Shown here piece by piece: positions 6,899-14,377 of a stretch of 14,377 nt of DNA. The notes below the pieces were generated by a model. It made no database searches. It saw only the letters and a program-made list of their open reading frames with translations, and had not been told where the DNA came from. The translations under genes were made by a program, and so were the position numbers. How positions within the stretch are numbered: position 1 is the stretch's first letter; each line of letters begins with the position of its first letter. The stretch is taken from NCBI GenBank assembly GCA_900769285.1, contig CAAGGB010000195.1:1-14377 (forward strand). The letters are read 5' to 3'. This DNA is from Victivallales bacterium. GTDB taxonomy: Bacteria > Verrucomicrobiota > Lentisphaeria > Oligosphaerales > Oligosphaeraceae.

Positions 6899-9800
6899 GC
6901 GCGCTCATCCTCCATGTCCTTCTTGCCCAGCAGCCCCTCGACGTCCCGTATCAGCTCCCAGCCCGGACGCGCCGCATACACGCCCGTCTGACCTGCGCTC
7001 TCCGGCGAACCGAACCCACGCACAAACAGATACAGACAGCCACCGAAGACCGCCTCGTAGCTCTCCGCCGTCAGCTCCCACTCCGGATGCAGCCAGCGAT
7101 AGTACTGCACAAACGCCACCGTGTAGATGATGTACTGCAGATGGTAGAAGTGCCACCGCATCTCCTGCTCCAGACACGACCGCTCCCCAAACTCTCGCAG
7201 CCGCGCACCCAGCAGGTTCGTCTTCCAGTCCACGATGTAGAACCGACCGTCCGAGGGATGCCTCAGCAGCAGGTCAATCGACCCGTTCAGCACCCAGTCG
7301 CCGCGTATCGACGCACACCACGTCTCCGGCACCGGCACGCCATGACGCTCCAGCACACCCCTGAACTCCTCGCCCGTCACATCGCGGCGCAGACGGTACG
7401 TGAAATTCCACTCGTGCGCACACTGCTCCGGAAACACATCCTGCAGACGCCACCCCGGCAGCAGCTCCCGCGTCCGAACATCCTCCACCATCGCCAGAAA
7501 CAGCCCCTCACGCTCCTCGCGCTCCGCCGCACCCGGACGCCCCAACTGCCCATAGTGCTCCAGGCACCCCACTATCGCCGACCGCTGCGACTCCGCCGGA
7601 CACGTGAAGTCCAGACGCTCAAACACCTCGTGCCAGCATAGACCCGTCCGCACGCCCCCCAGAAACCGGAATATCCCCTCGCGCTCCTCATACGGCACCG
7701 TCGCCCAACCATGCTCCAGCCGCAGCTCACTCAGCTCACCCGGCTCCTCCGACTCCTCCACACGCTCGTCGTCCGTCCCCCCAGGCACCTCCGCCACCAG
7801 CGACTGCTCCACGTCCTCCGACCCTTCCTCCACACGATGACGGCTCAGCATCGAAAAGCTCGCCTGAAACCACCCCGGACGCAGCTCGTCACGACGGAAC
7901 GTCGCCTCCTCGCACCGCCGCGCCACCGGCAACGACTCCGGCTCACCCGCGCCACACGACAGCTCCAGCACATCATACGACGGCAGCAGAAACTCCGGCC
8001 GATACGCCACATCCGGCTCCTTCTTCTCCGGCGTCGGCGTGAAGAACCAGCACAGATACCGCGCACGCGTAATCGCCACATACATCAGCCGCCGACGCTC
8101 CTCCAAATCCTCGCGCCGCACCGCCGCCACCTCCCCAACGCCCATGTTCACACACCGCCGACGATGCTCGTCATGGTAGATGCGCGACCGCACCGTCGCC
8201 GTCGAGCCCGAGAACTCCGGCACAAACACCAGCGGAAACTCCAGCCCCTTGCTCTTGTGTATCGTCATAATCTGCACTGCCGGACGGTCCGACGGCATCC
8301 GCAGCTTGAACACATCCTCCTCCAGCTCCTCGCTGTCCACCGTCTCCTCGTCCTCCTGACCCCCAAAATGCCCCAGCCCGCTCAGCCACTCCGACATCTT
8401 CCCCTCCACGTACTTCAGCATCCCCGACGGCCCCAACTGCCGCTCGCAGTCCAGCCGGTACAGCGCCTCCGTCAACTGCCGAACCTCCGACAGCACCTCC
8501 AGACCACCCTCCACACCATCCCGCAGCAGCCGCGTCGCCACCGTCTCACCCTCCGCACCCTCACACAGCAGCTCCACCAGCGGCGTGTGCAGAAACAGCT
8601 CCATCCCCGACAGCAGCGTCACCGACTCCCACTGACGACGCACACGCTCAAAGAACACCATCAGCCGCGAAACCTGCTCCGGACGCTCGCGCACCTCCGA
8701 TACCTCCGACGCCGACAGCCCCAGCCACGACGACCCCAGCAGACGCATCAGCAGCTCACGGTCACCAGGCTCGTTCAGCACCCGCAGCAGCACATACATC
8801 TCACGTATCAGCGGCGTCTGGAACACACTCGTGTCCTGAACCATCACCGACGGCACACCCAACGCCGACAGCGCAGCCTGCATCTGCTCACCAATCCGCT
8901 TCGAACGAACCAGCACCGCCATGTCGCTGTACTGAACCCCGCGCTCGCGACCGTCACGCTCCACCAGACGCACCGCACCACCCGTCACCAGCTCCACCAG
9001 CGTCTCCGCCAACTCCGCCACCCCGCCGTCCATCCGACCCAGCAGCGGCCATTCCGACGGCATCTCCAGCCGACGACCATTCCCCGCCGGACACAGTATC
9101 CGCGAGAACCGTATCGACTCACAGCCCTCCTCCACCGAAAAGTACGACCCCGACGCCCCAAAAAACGCATTCATCGCCTCGATGTACGCATCCGACGCCC
9201 GATAGTTCACATTCAGCGTGTGACGCTGCAGACCATCCCCCTCCTGAACACCCAGAAACGTCTGCACATCACCACCACGAAACGCATAAATCGCCTGCTG
9301 CGGATCGCCAATCATGAACAGACTCCGCTCCCCCGACGACGCACCATCCGCGTCATCCGCGAACAGCCGCTGGAAAATCGCATTCTGGCACGAGTCCGTG
9401 TCCTGATACTCGTCCACCAGCGCACACTGATACCGCTCACGCAACGCCGACACCAGCGACGGACTCCGCTCCAGGCTCTCCCGCAGACGCACAATCATGT
9501 CATCATACGTCATGAACCCCTGACGCTCCTTCAGCTCCTCCAGATGCGACCCCACATACAGGAACGCCTGCTGCCGCACGCTCAGCCCATACGCCCGCAG
9601 CAGCTCCGCACGCGAGGCGTCCGAACGCTCCGGACGCGGACGGCCCTCCAGCTCCGACAGCCGCACCGCGCCCTCCCAGTTCAGCGCCGCCGACTCGTTC
9701 GCAAACGCATCCTCCAGCCCCGACAGCAGCCACCCCGGCGTCACACCGCACTCCGACAGCAGCCAACGACGCATCGCCAGGCGCTCCCTGTCCAGCGGCT

Positions 9801-10371
9801 CCTCACCCATCCACGCCTGCAACGCACGATCACCACTCCCCAGCCGACGCCAGAACTGACTCAGCAGCCACTTCCGCTGCGCCGTGATGTCCGAGCAAAT
9901 CCGTACCCGAAATCCCATCCCGCTCTCAAACGCGTTCTCACGCTGCAGCCGATTGCACAGACTGTGTATCGTCTCCACCGGCGCCTGGTCAAACGACATC
10001 AGCGCCGCGCCCACACGCTCGCGAAACGCCCCACACGTCTCCGCCGTCACCCGCTCCGCCGACGGCACCGTGCTCCCACGCTCAAAGAACGGCCGAACCT
10101 GCTCGCTCCCCTCCGGCAACGGCTCGTCCTCCCCATACGACGCCAGACACCGCGCCATCAGTTGCAGAATGCTCCGCACCCGCCCACGCAGCTCCTGCGT
10201 CGCCAGCTTCGTGAACGTCACCACCAGTATCCTGTCCGCCGTGACCCCACGCAGAATCATCCGCAGATACAGTATCTGGATATTGTACGTCTTCCCCGTC
10301 CCCGCCCCCGCGGACACAATGTGCCACCCACGCAGCTCACACCCATACGCATCAAACGTCGTCTCGGACAT
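6895..10371 (-). CDS. recB: RecBCD subunit RecB, exodeoxyribonuclease V beta, 3'-5' helicase and nuclease
   Basis: The product has 1158 residues (E. coli 1180). It combines an SF1A 3'-5' helicase with the only nuclease site of the complex. From the ATG at 10371: motif I SAGAGTGKT (to residue 28), Ia VVTFTKLATQELR, II VDEYQDTD (319-326), III MIGDPQQAIYAFRGGD, IV LNVNYRAS, V MTIHKSKGLEFP (702-713) and VI MYVAITRARY (763-772). An acidic linker joins the C-terminal nuclease: WHEVFERLDF, GSIDLLL with D1033, VDWKTN with D1048-K1050, and HLQYIIYTVA. All expected catalytic residues are present, so it should be active. A GTG at 10377 is in frame with AGGGAG only 5 nt away, but the ATG at 10371 has 11-nt spacing, like the neighbouring genes. 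It lies 53 nt after recC and overlaps recD by ATGA. Confidence 0.96.
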   Translation of the reverse strand: MSETTFDAYGCELRGWHIVSAGAGTGKTYNIQILYLRMILRGVTADRILVVTFTKLATQELRGRVRSILQLMARCLASYGEDEPLPEGSEQVRPFFERGSTVPSAERVTAETCGAFRERVGAALMSFDQAPVETIHSLCNRLQRENAFESGMGFRVRICSDITAQRKWLLSQFWRRLGSGDRALQAWMGEEPLDRERLAMRRWLLSECGVTPGWLLSGLEDAFANESAALNWEGAVRLSELEGRPRPERSDASRAELLRAYGLSVRQQAFLYVGSHLEELKERQGFMTYDDMIVRLRESLERSPSLVSALRERYQCALVDEYQDTDSCQNAIFQRLFADDADGASSGERSLFMIGDPQQAIYAFRGGDVQTFLGVQEGDGLQRHTLNVNYRASDAYIEAMNAFFGASGSYFSVEEGCESIRFSRILCPAGNGRRLEMPSEWPLLGRMDGGVAELAETLVELVTGGAVRLVERDGRERGVQYSDMAVLVRSKRIGEQMQAALSALGVPSVMVQDTSVFQTPLIREMYVLLRVLNEPGDRELLMRLLGSSWLGLSASEVSEVRERPEQVSRLMVFFERVRRQWESVTLLSGMELFLHTPLVELLCEGAEGETVATRLLRDGVEGGLEVLSEVRQLTEALYRLDCERQLGPSGMLKYVEGKMSEWLSGLGHFGGQEDEETVDSEELEEDVFKLRMPSDRPAVQIMTIHKSKGLEFPLVFVPEFSGSTATVRSRIYHDEHRRRCVNMGVGEVAAVRREDLEERRRLMYVAITRARYLCWFFTPTPEKKEPDVAYRPEFLLPSYDVLELSCGAGEPESLPVARRCEEATFRRDELRPGWFQASFSMLSRHRVEEGSEDVEQSLVAEVPGGTDDERVEESEEPGELSELRLEHGWATVPYEEREGIFRFLGGVRTGLCWHEVFERLDFTCPAESQRSAIVGCLEHYGQLGRPGAAEREEREGLFLAMVEDVRTRELLPGWRLQDVFPEQCAHEWNFTYRLRRDVTGEEFRGVLERHGVPVPETWCASIRGDWVLNGSIDLLLRHPSDGRFYIVDWKTNLLGARLREFGERSCLEQEMRWHFYHLQYIIYTVAFVQYYRWLHPEWELTAESYEAVFGGCLYLFVRGFGSPESAGQTGVYAARPGWELIRDVEGLLGKKDMEDERA

Positions 10372-10382
10372 CCTCACTCACA

Positions 10383-10388
10383 CTCCCT
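10383..10388 (-). promoter_or_regulatory. Shine-Dalgarno AGGGAG of recB
   Basis: Minus-strand AGGGAG lies 5 nt before an in-frame GTG (10377) and 11 nt before an ATG (10371). The site supports either start. The ATG is preferred because the other minus-strand genes here use 10-11 nt spacing. Confidence 0.55.
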
Positions 10389-10400
10389 ATTTTGCTGTCG

Positions 10401-10418
10401 ACTCAATCGACTCAATCG
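10401..10418. repeat. Two 9-base direct repeats in the recC-recB gap
   Basis: ACTCAATCG occurs twice back to back (10401-10409 and 10410-10418), preceded by ATTTTGCTGTCG. The TTTTG...GACTCAAT order echoes the 40-base repeats at 3485-3550 and 4896-5075, so this may be a diverged relative. The gap holds no promoter or terminator that I can see. Confidence 0.7.
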
Positions 10419-10424
10419 AGAAAA

Positions 10425-13400
10425 TCAGTAACAACGCGCCGCCAGCCGCAGAATCTCCTCCCGCCAGACATCGGGAATCCCGTCCGTCAGCCACGACGCA
10501 TACAGCAGACAGTCGCCCGTCTGACGACGCTCGAACGCACGGCCCTGCGCAAGTGCCTTCACCAACAGCGACGGGTCAACCAGTTGACGCGCCGACACCC
10601 CAAACAGGGGCACCGGCAGCAGTTGACCCACCAGATACAGCCCAACCACACGCCGCAGACGCTCGCGAGCCGCGCCCACCGTCAGCTCCGGCAACGCCGT
10701 CAGCTTCCCCAGCTCCTTCTGCATCTTCCCATCCGCCGTCCGCGTCACCCCTAGCACACTGCGCTTCAGTTGCATCAGACAACTCGGCACGCTCCTCGTC
10801 ACCTCCGCACCACCGTCAAACGACGCCAGCAACGCCAAATCCTCCACATACGCCTGCGCATAGTAGCGATCCGCCGACGTCGAGTAGAACGCCAGCCGCA
10901 CCGCCGACGGCTCACCCTCCACCGGCAACGCCTCAAACGCACCCGTCACCGTCACCCGCACCGACGGCAGCGTCCCCGCACCGCACGCGATGCCCAACTG
11001 CTCACGCAGCTCGTCATACAGCCCCTGCACCTCCACTTCGCCCAGCTCGCAGACTACCTGCTCCTCGCGCAGCAGCGCCATCTCCTCCTTGAACACCTCG
11101 TGCTCCGACACCGCCTCCAGATACGGCTTCCGATACCGTTCGAGCTTATACAACTCGCTCTCCTCACGCATCCGCCCGATGTCCCAGCACGCAATCTCCT
11201 GCTCACGCCGGAACTGCTCCAGACCCATCAGCCCCGGCGGCAGCTCGCCACGCGCCCGCCATTCACGATACAGCCCCCACAGCCGCGCCTTCAGCGGCGA
11301 CTCCGGCGCCAGCGCACCCTCCGCCTCCGCCAGCGTCAGATACACCTCATCCAGACTCTCCGCCCCAATCTGATGACGCAGCAGCCGCTGGCAGTGACGA
11401 CTCGCCTGCAAGTCCGTGTCCTCAAACGGCTCGTAGTCCGACAGCGCCTCCTCCAGATACTCGTCCCGCGCAAAACCCAGCCGATGATGCAGATAGTGCG
11501 CCGACGCATCCTTCAGAAACGACACCAGCTCCGATACGCCAACCGTCAGCCGACCATCCCCAAACGGCAACGCCTCCGGCAACCCCAACGACCGCACACC
11601 GTCCCACAGCCGCGACGGACTCGGCAACAACTCCTCCTCCACCCCAGACTCCGACGCCGACTCCGACGCCGCCTCCCGCTCCAGCCCGCGCCGCGCCGAC
11701 TCCACCACCGCAAACATCGGCCTGTCATACGAGAACACCCGCCGCAGCGCACCCGTGTGACACCCGTCCGCTCCCACCGTCAACGCCGGCGACCCGCACT
11801 CCCCATACGCCGACGCATCAAACGGATTCAGCGCATGACGCACCTCGATGCTCCCCTCTCGAACCTTCGCCGCATACTGCATCAGCTCCGTCACCGGCGC
11901 CGCCGGCAACAGGTCGTCCTTCAGCGTATACTCGTTCCGACCATGGTAGAACACCATCAGATAGTCCTGCGCCGACATCAGCGCCTCCAGAAACGTGAAC
12001 CGATCCTCCTTCCCTCGCTGACGCGTATACGCATACAGCCACCGCTCCGGAGACTCCGACGGCAACGACTCCAGACTCGGTATCAGACTGAACCCAACCG
12101 AACGGTCCGGACGCGGAAACGCGCCCGCGTCCATCCCCAAAAGCGCAATCACCCGACACGGTATCCCACGCATCGGCAACATCGAACAGCACGTGATCTT
12201 CCCGCCCAAAAACGGCTCGCCTGGCGCCGGCGACTCCAGCGCCGACTCCAACGCCGCACGCAACGGCGCAAACGGCAACAGCTCCTCCAGCAGCCCCGCC
12301 GCACCCAGCGCCGACGACAGACCGTCCAGCGCCTTCCCCAGCAACGCATAGTCCAGCGCCGTCTCCGCACTCGCCCGGAAAAACACCTCGCGCTTCCGAC
12401 GCAGCAGCTCGCACCACGACGCGCCTGTCCGACCACCCGCCACACCCAGCTCGTCCGACAGCGCACACAGCTCGTCGAAGAACCGACACAGCGCACCCAG
12501 CGACTGCAGCGGCTCCGCGCCCGTGCTGATGTCCGCGCTCAATAGCCCGCCATACACCAGACGCGCACTCCGCTCCTCCGACGACTCGTCCGAGTCAAAC
12601 GCCATCTTCAGCAGCAGCCGATCCAGCCCCTGACGCCAACTGAACGACTCCACCGCCTCACCACCAAAGTCCTCCCGGCGCGACTCCCCGTCACGACCCC
12701 ACCGTATCGCCGCACGTCGCAGCCACACGTCAATCCGCTCCATCGCCGACTCGTCAAACCCAAACCGCGCCCGCAGCGCCGGCGAGTCCAGCAGCCGACG
12801 TATCCGCGACACCTCAAACGACGTCTCACCTATCGACAGCAGCTCCAGAAACGACTCCGCCAGCAGATTCGCACTCCGCACCGAACGGTCGCTGATGCAG
12901 TAGTGCCCACGCAGCTCCGGACACGCATCGAACACCGTCCGTATCAGCGGCGCAAACTCCGAAATGTCCGGCGCCATCACGATGATGTCATTCAGCGTCA
13001 GACGCGCATGACGCGCATCCGCACGATGCAGCTCATGCTCCACCGACAGCACCTGCAGCAGACAGTCCCGCAGACTCTCCACCTCACGCAGACCATGATA
13101 GCACGAATGAACCGTCAGCGAGTCATCCCACGACGCCAGCGGACGTGACGACTCCGGATTCGTCCGGCTCACAATCCGCTCCTGTATCGCACGCAGCAAC
13201 GGCACCGGACGACCCACATCGTCCGGCTCCTCGTCACCCAACCCACTGCCGCTCTCCCACGACGACGATTCCTCGTCAATCTCGTTGTCCAGATTCACCA
13301 CCGCGTTGAAGAAGTCGCGACCCTGCATCCCCAACTGACACAGCAGCGTGTTCTCGAAATGCTCGTCCAGCTCCGCGTTCCCCTCCCGCAGACGCTCGCA

Positions 13401-14192
13401 CCGCAGCCCGCCATGACGGCAGATGTCACCCCAGAACGCATCGCAGTGATTCAGATAAAAAACATTCACATGCGTCACCGTCGCCAGCTTCCGCAGCACC
13501 CGCAGAAAGTACGGCGGCATCGCGCTCACACCAAAGAACGTCAGCGGCTCGTAGTCCGAACACGACAGCGACTCCGCACCCAGAAACCGCAGCAGCACCG
13601 ACGCCGGCGACTCCTCACCCCCGCACAGACGACACCACAGCAGCTGCTGCCAGTTGTCCCGTACACCTCGATACTCCCGAACCAGCTCCGGATGCAGCTT
13701 CTCCGGAATGAACGACATGTAGTCATAGTACACCGACGCCAGCTTCGCCGACAGCTCGTACCGCCTCACCTCGCCACGCTCCCCACCGCCCGCGCGCAGA
13801 TACTGCAGCAGATGACCATACGTCGCCTCGTCGCCCTCCGCCGCCAATTCCCCCAGCAGACGGTACAGACGCCACGTCAGCGCCTCCTCGCTGAAACGCT
13901 CCGGATGATACGACAACCCCTCCAGCCCCCGCGCATACCGACTCAGCACGCCATCGATTGCATCCCGCAGAAACGGAAACTCAACCCCTGCCATCACATG
14001 ACCCATCCCCACCAGACTGTGCTCCACCCACGTCCCCATCCCGCGCGTCGCCACCGCTATCCGCTCCACCGTGAACACACCACCATCACGACGATACCGC
14101 AACGCATCCCCTCGACGAGACCGCGAGTACATCCCCAGAAGCGAACTCAGACGATTGCTCGTAAATAGATGAAACCCATGATCTTCAAACAT
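10425..14192 (-). CDS. recC: RecBCD subunit RecC, exodeoxyribonuclease V gamma, Chi-scanning subunit
   Basis: At 1255 residues this is somewhat longer than E. coli RecC (1122). RecC is an inactivated SF1-like helicase plus dead nuclease fold that splits the duplex, holds RecB and RecD, and reads Chi on the 3' strand. Numbered from the ATG at 14192, hallmarks are FTSNRLSSL near the N-terminus, LTWRLYRLLG, FFGVSAMPPYFLRVL, HSCYHGLREVESLRD (from 362), DIIVMAPDI, YCISDRS, then LLGMDAGAFPRPDR (M687) and LEALMSAQDYLMVFYHGRN. There is no Walker A, as expected. A Ser/Glu/Asp-rich insert lies at about 300-323. The ATG at 14192 has GAGGAG (14204-14209) 11 nt upstream; an in-frame GTG at 14204 overlaps that site and is unlikely. 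It is the first gene of the recC-recB-recD run. Which Chi sequence it reads cannot be told from here. Confidence 0.93.
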   Translation of the reverse strand: MFEDHGFHLFTSNRLSSLLGMYSRSRRGDALRYRRDGGVFTVERIAVATRGMGTWVEHSLVGMGHVMAGVEFPFLRDAIDGVLSRYARGLEGLSYHPERFSEEALTWRLYRLLGELAAEGDEATYGHLLQYLRAGGGERGEVRRYELSAKLASVYYDYMSFIPEKLHPELVREYRGVRDNWQQLLWCRLCGGEESPASVLLRFLGAESLSCSDYEPLTFFGVSAMPPYFLRVLRKLATVTHVNVFYLNHCDAFWGDICRHGGLRCERLREGNAELDEHFENTLLCQLGMQGRDFFNAVVNLDNEIDEESSSWESGSGLGDEEPDDVGRPVPLLRAIQERIVSRTNPESSRPLASWDDSLTVHSCYHGLREVESLRDCLLQVLSVEHELHRADARHARLTLNDIIVMAPDISEFAPLIRTVFDACPELRGHYCISDRSVRSANLLAESFLELLSIGETSFEVSRIRRLLDSPALRARFGFDESAMERIDVWLRRAAIRWGRDGESRREDFGGEAVESFSWRQGLDRLLLKMAFDSDESSEERSARLVYGGLLSADISTGAEPLQSLGALCRFFDELCALSDELGVAGGRTGASWCELLRRKREVFFRASAETALDYALLGKALDGLSSALGAAGLLEELLPFAPLRAALESALESPAPGEPFLGGKITCCSMLPMRGIPCRVIALLGMDAGAFPRPDRSVGFSLIPSLESLPSESPERWLYAYTRQRGKEDRFTFLEALMSAQDYLMVFYHGRNEYTLKDDLLPAAPVTELMQYAAKVREGSIEVRHALNPFDASAYGECGSPALTVGADGCHTGALRRVFSYDRPMFAVVESARRGLEREAASESASESGVEEELLPSPSRLWDGVRSLGLPEALPFGDGRLTVGVSELVSFLKDASAHYLHHRLGFARDEYLEEALSDYEPFEDTDLQASRHCQRLLRHQIGAESLDEVYLTLAEAEGALAPESPLKARLWGLYREWRARGELPPGLMGLEQFRREQEIACWDIGRMREESELYKLERYRKPYLEAVSEHEVFKEEMALLREEQVVCELGEVEVQGLYDELREQLGIACGAGTLPSVRVTVTGAFEALPVEGEPSAVRLAFYSTSADRYYAQAYVEDLALLASFDGGAEVTRSVPSCLMQLKRSVLGVTRTADGKMQKELGKLTALPELTVGAARERLRRVVGLYLVGQLLPVPLFGVSARQLVDPSLLVKALAQGRAFERRQTGDCLLYASWLTDGIPDVWREEILRLAARCY

Positions 14193-14203
14193 CGTGAGTC
14201 GCA

Positions 14204-14209
14204 CTCCTC
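14204..14209 (-). promoter_or_regulatory. Shine-Dalgarno GAGGAG of recC (decides start)
   Basis: Minus-strand GAGGAG overlaps a possible GTG start at 14204 by one base but is 11 nt from the ATG at 14192. The product from the ATG begins like known RecC proteins, with the SNRL motif about a dozen residues in. Confidence 0.65.
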
Positions 14210-14217
14210 GTAACTGT

Positions 14218-14247
14218 TGTAGTGTAGTGTGGTGTAGTGTAGTGTGG
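14218..14247. repeat. Pentanucleotide microsatellite upstream of recC
   Basis: Six TGTAG/TGTGG units on the plus strand (TGTAG, TGTAG, TGTGG, then the same three again), i.e. two perfect 15-base copies. It lies 8 bases beyond the recC ribosome site, in its leader or promoter region. The minus strand reads TACACT twice, a partial -10-like hexamer, but no convincing -35 accompanies it. Confidence 0.9.
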
Positions 14248-14252
14248 ACTAG

Positions 14253-14303
14253 AAAAAACCGCGCAATCTCGCTCCATTGCCGCTTCGAGCGAAGCGAGGC
14301 GGC
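14253..14303 (-). terminator. Probable Rho-independent terminator of an upstream minus-strand gene
   Basis: Read on the minus strand, GCGG/CCGC (14299-14302 with 14259-14262) encloses two smaller inverted repeats: CGCTTCG with CGAAGCG (14281-14287 and 14290-14296), and GCAAT with ATTGC (14263-14267 and 14276-14280). A run of six T follows (14258-14253). This fits termination of a gene lying to the right of the window, just before recC. The individual stems are short. Confidence 0.4.
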
Positions 14304-14306
14304 TCA

Positions 14307-14377
14307 TTCGCCCCGGAGCGGCGACCCCTGATTAGCCGGGGGCGAAGCGCAGCGCAGCGGCGCGACCCCCCGGGCAA
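14307..14377. other. GC-rich inverted-repeat region at the window edge
   Basis: TTCGCCCC (14307-14314) and GGGGCGAA (14339-14346) are perfect inverted repeats with a 24-base loop. The competing pair CCGGGGG (14336-14342) and CCCCCGG (14367-14373) overlaps it. No coding frame continues here from the left. It may be part of a structured RNA leader, an interspersed palindromic element or the end of an upstream gene; the cut edge prevents a decision. Confidence 0.4.

Noticed and set aside
7711..10431. A 906-codon open frame on the plus strand opposite recB
   Set aside because: The product is a low-complexity Arg/His/Leu/Gln mixture and recB has every motif on the other strand. The frame is open because G-ending codons in recB rarely make stops in antisense.
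10770..12545. A 591-codon open frame on the plus strand opposite recC
   Set aside because: Same composition artefact; no recognisable motif, no ribosome site, and fully covered by recC.

Overview
This 14.4-kb window comes from a GC-rich bacterial chromosome. The gene set (a sugar-type oxidoreductase/epimerase cluster plus a full RecBCD operon), the short AT-rich repeats carrying Gln-Lys coding tails, and plus-strand genes without Shine-Dalgarno sites would suit a Lentisphaeria/Victivallales-like member of the PVC group. That placement is a guess from recall of gene content; nothing in the window proves it.

Layout. Positions 1-2644 (+) hold a tight cluster: the C-terminal part of a helical-repeat protein, possibly the tail of an FAD-dependent oxidoreductase; a medium-chain dehydrogenase overlapping it by ATGA; and a TIM-barrel sugar phosphate isomerase/epimerase. 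The three look like steps in oxidation and epimerisation of a sugar or polyol. Thiamine pyrophosphokinase follows at 2774-3442 (+) after a 129-base gap that carries a shifted copy of the epimerase 3' end. From 3485 on, all genes are on the minus strand. An AAA+ ATPase with a DUF4143-type C-terminal domain (3551-4756) has members of one 40-base repeat family on both sides (3485-3550 and 4896-5075).

Positions 5027-14192 (-) encode a complete recC-recB-recD operon, read right to left. RecB has all its helicase motifs and a C-terminal nuclease with the D...DWK signature. RecC has the inactivated-helicase hallmarks and RecD the full superfamily-1 motif set. The three should form an exonuclease V for double-strand break repair and degradation of foreign DNA. 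There is no ptrA-like gene between recC and recB. The right edge (14205-14377) is non-coding: a pentanucleotide microsatellite, a probable terminator of an upstream minus-strand gene, and GC-rich inverted repeats.

Over most of the window the plus strand is richer in C than in G whichever way the genes point, so codon choice differs by strand (C-ending in plus-strand genes, G-ending in minus-strand genes). The exception is the 3' third of recD, where the skew reverses beside the 40-base repeats. All four minus-strand genes have a purine-rich ribosome site 10-11 nt before the start; the plus-strand genes have none. I did not find a clearly novel multi-gene system. The most unusual features are the repeat family, its use as the coding end of recD, and the composition break inside recD.
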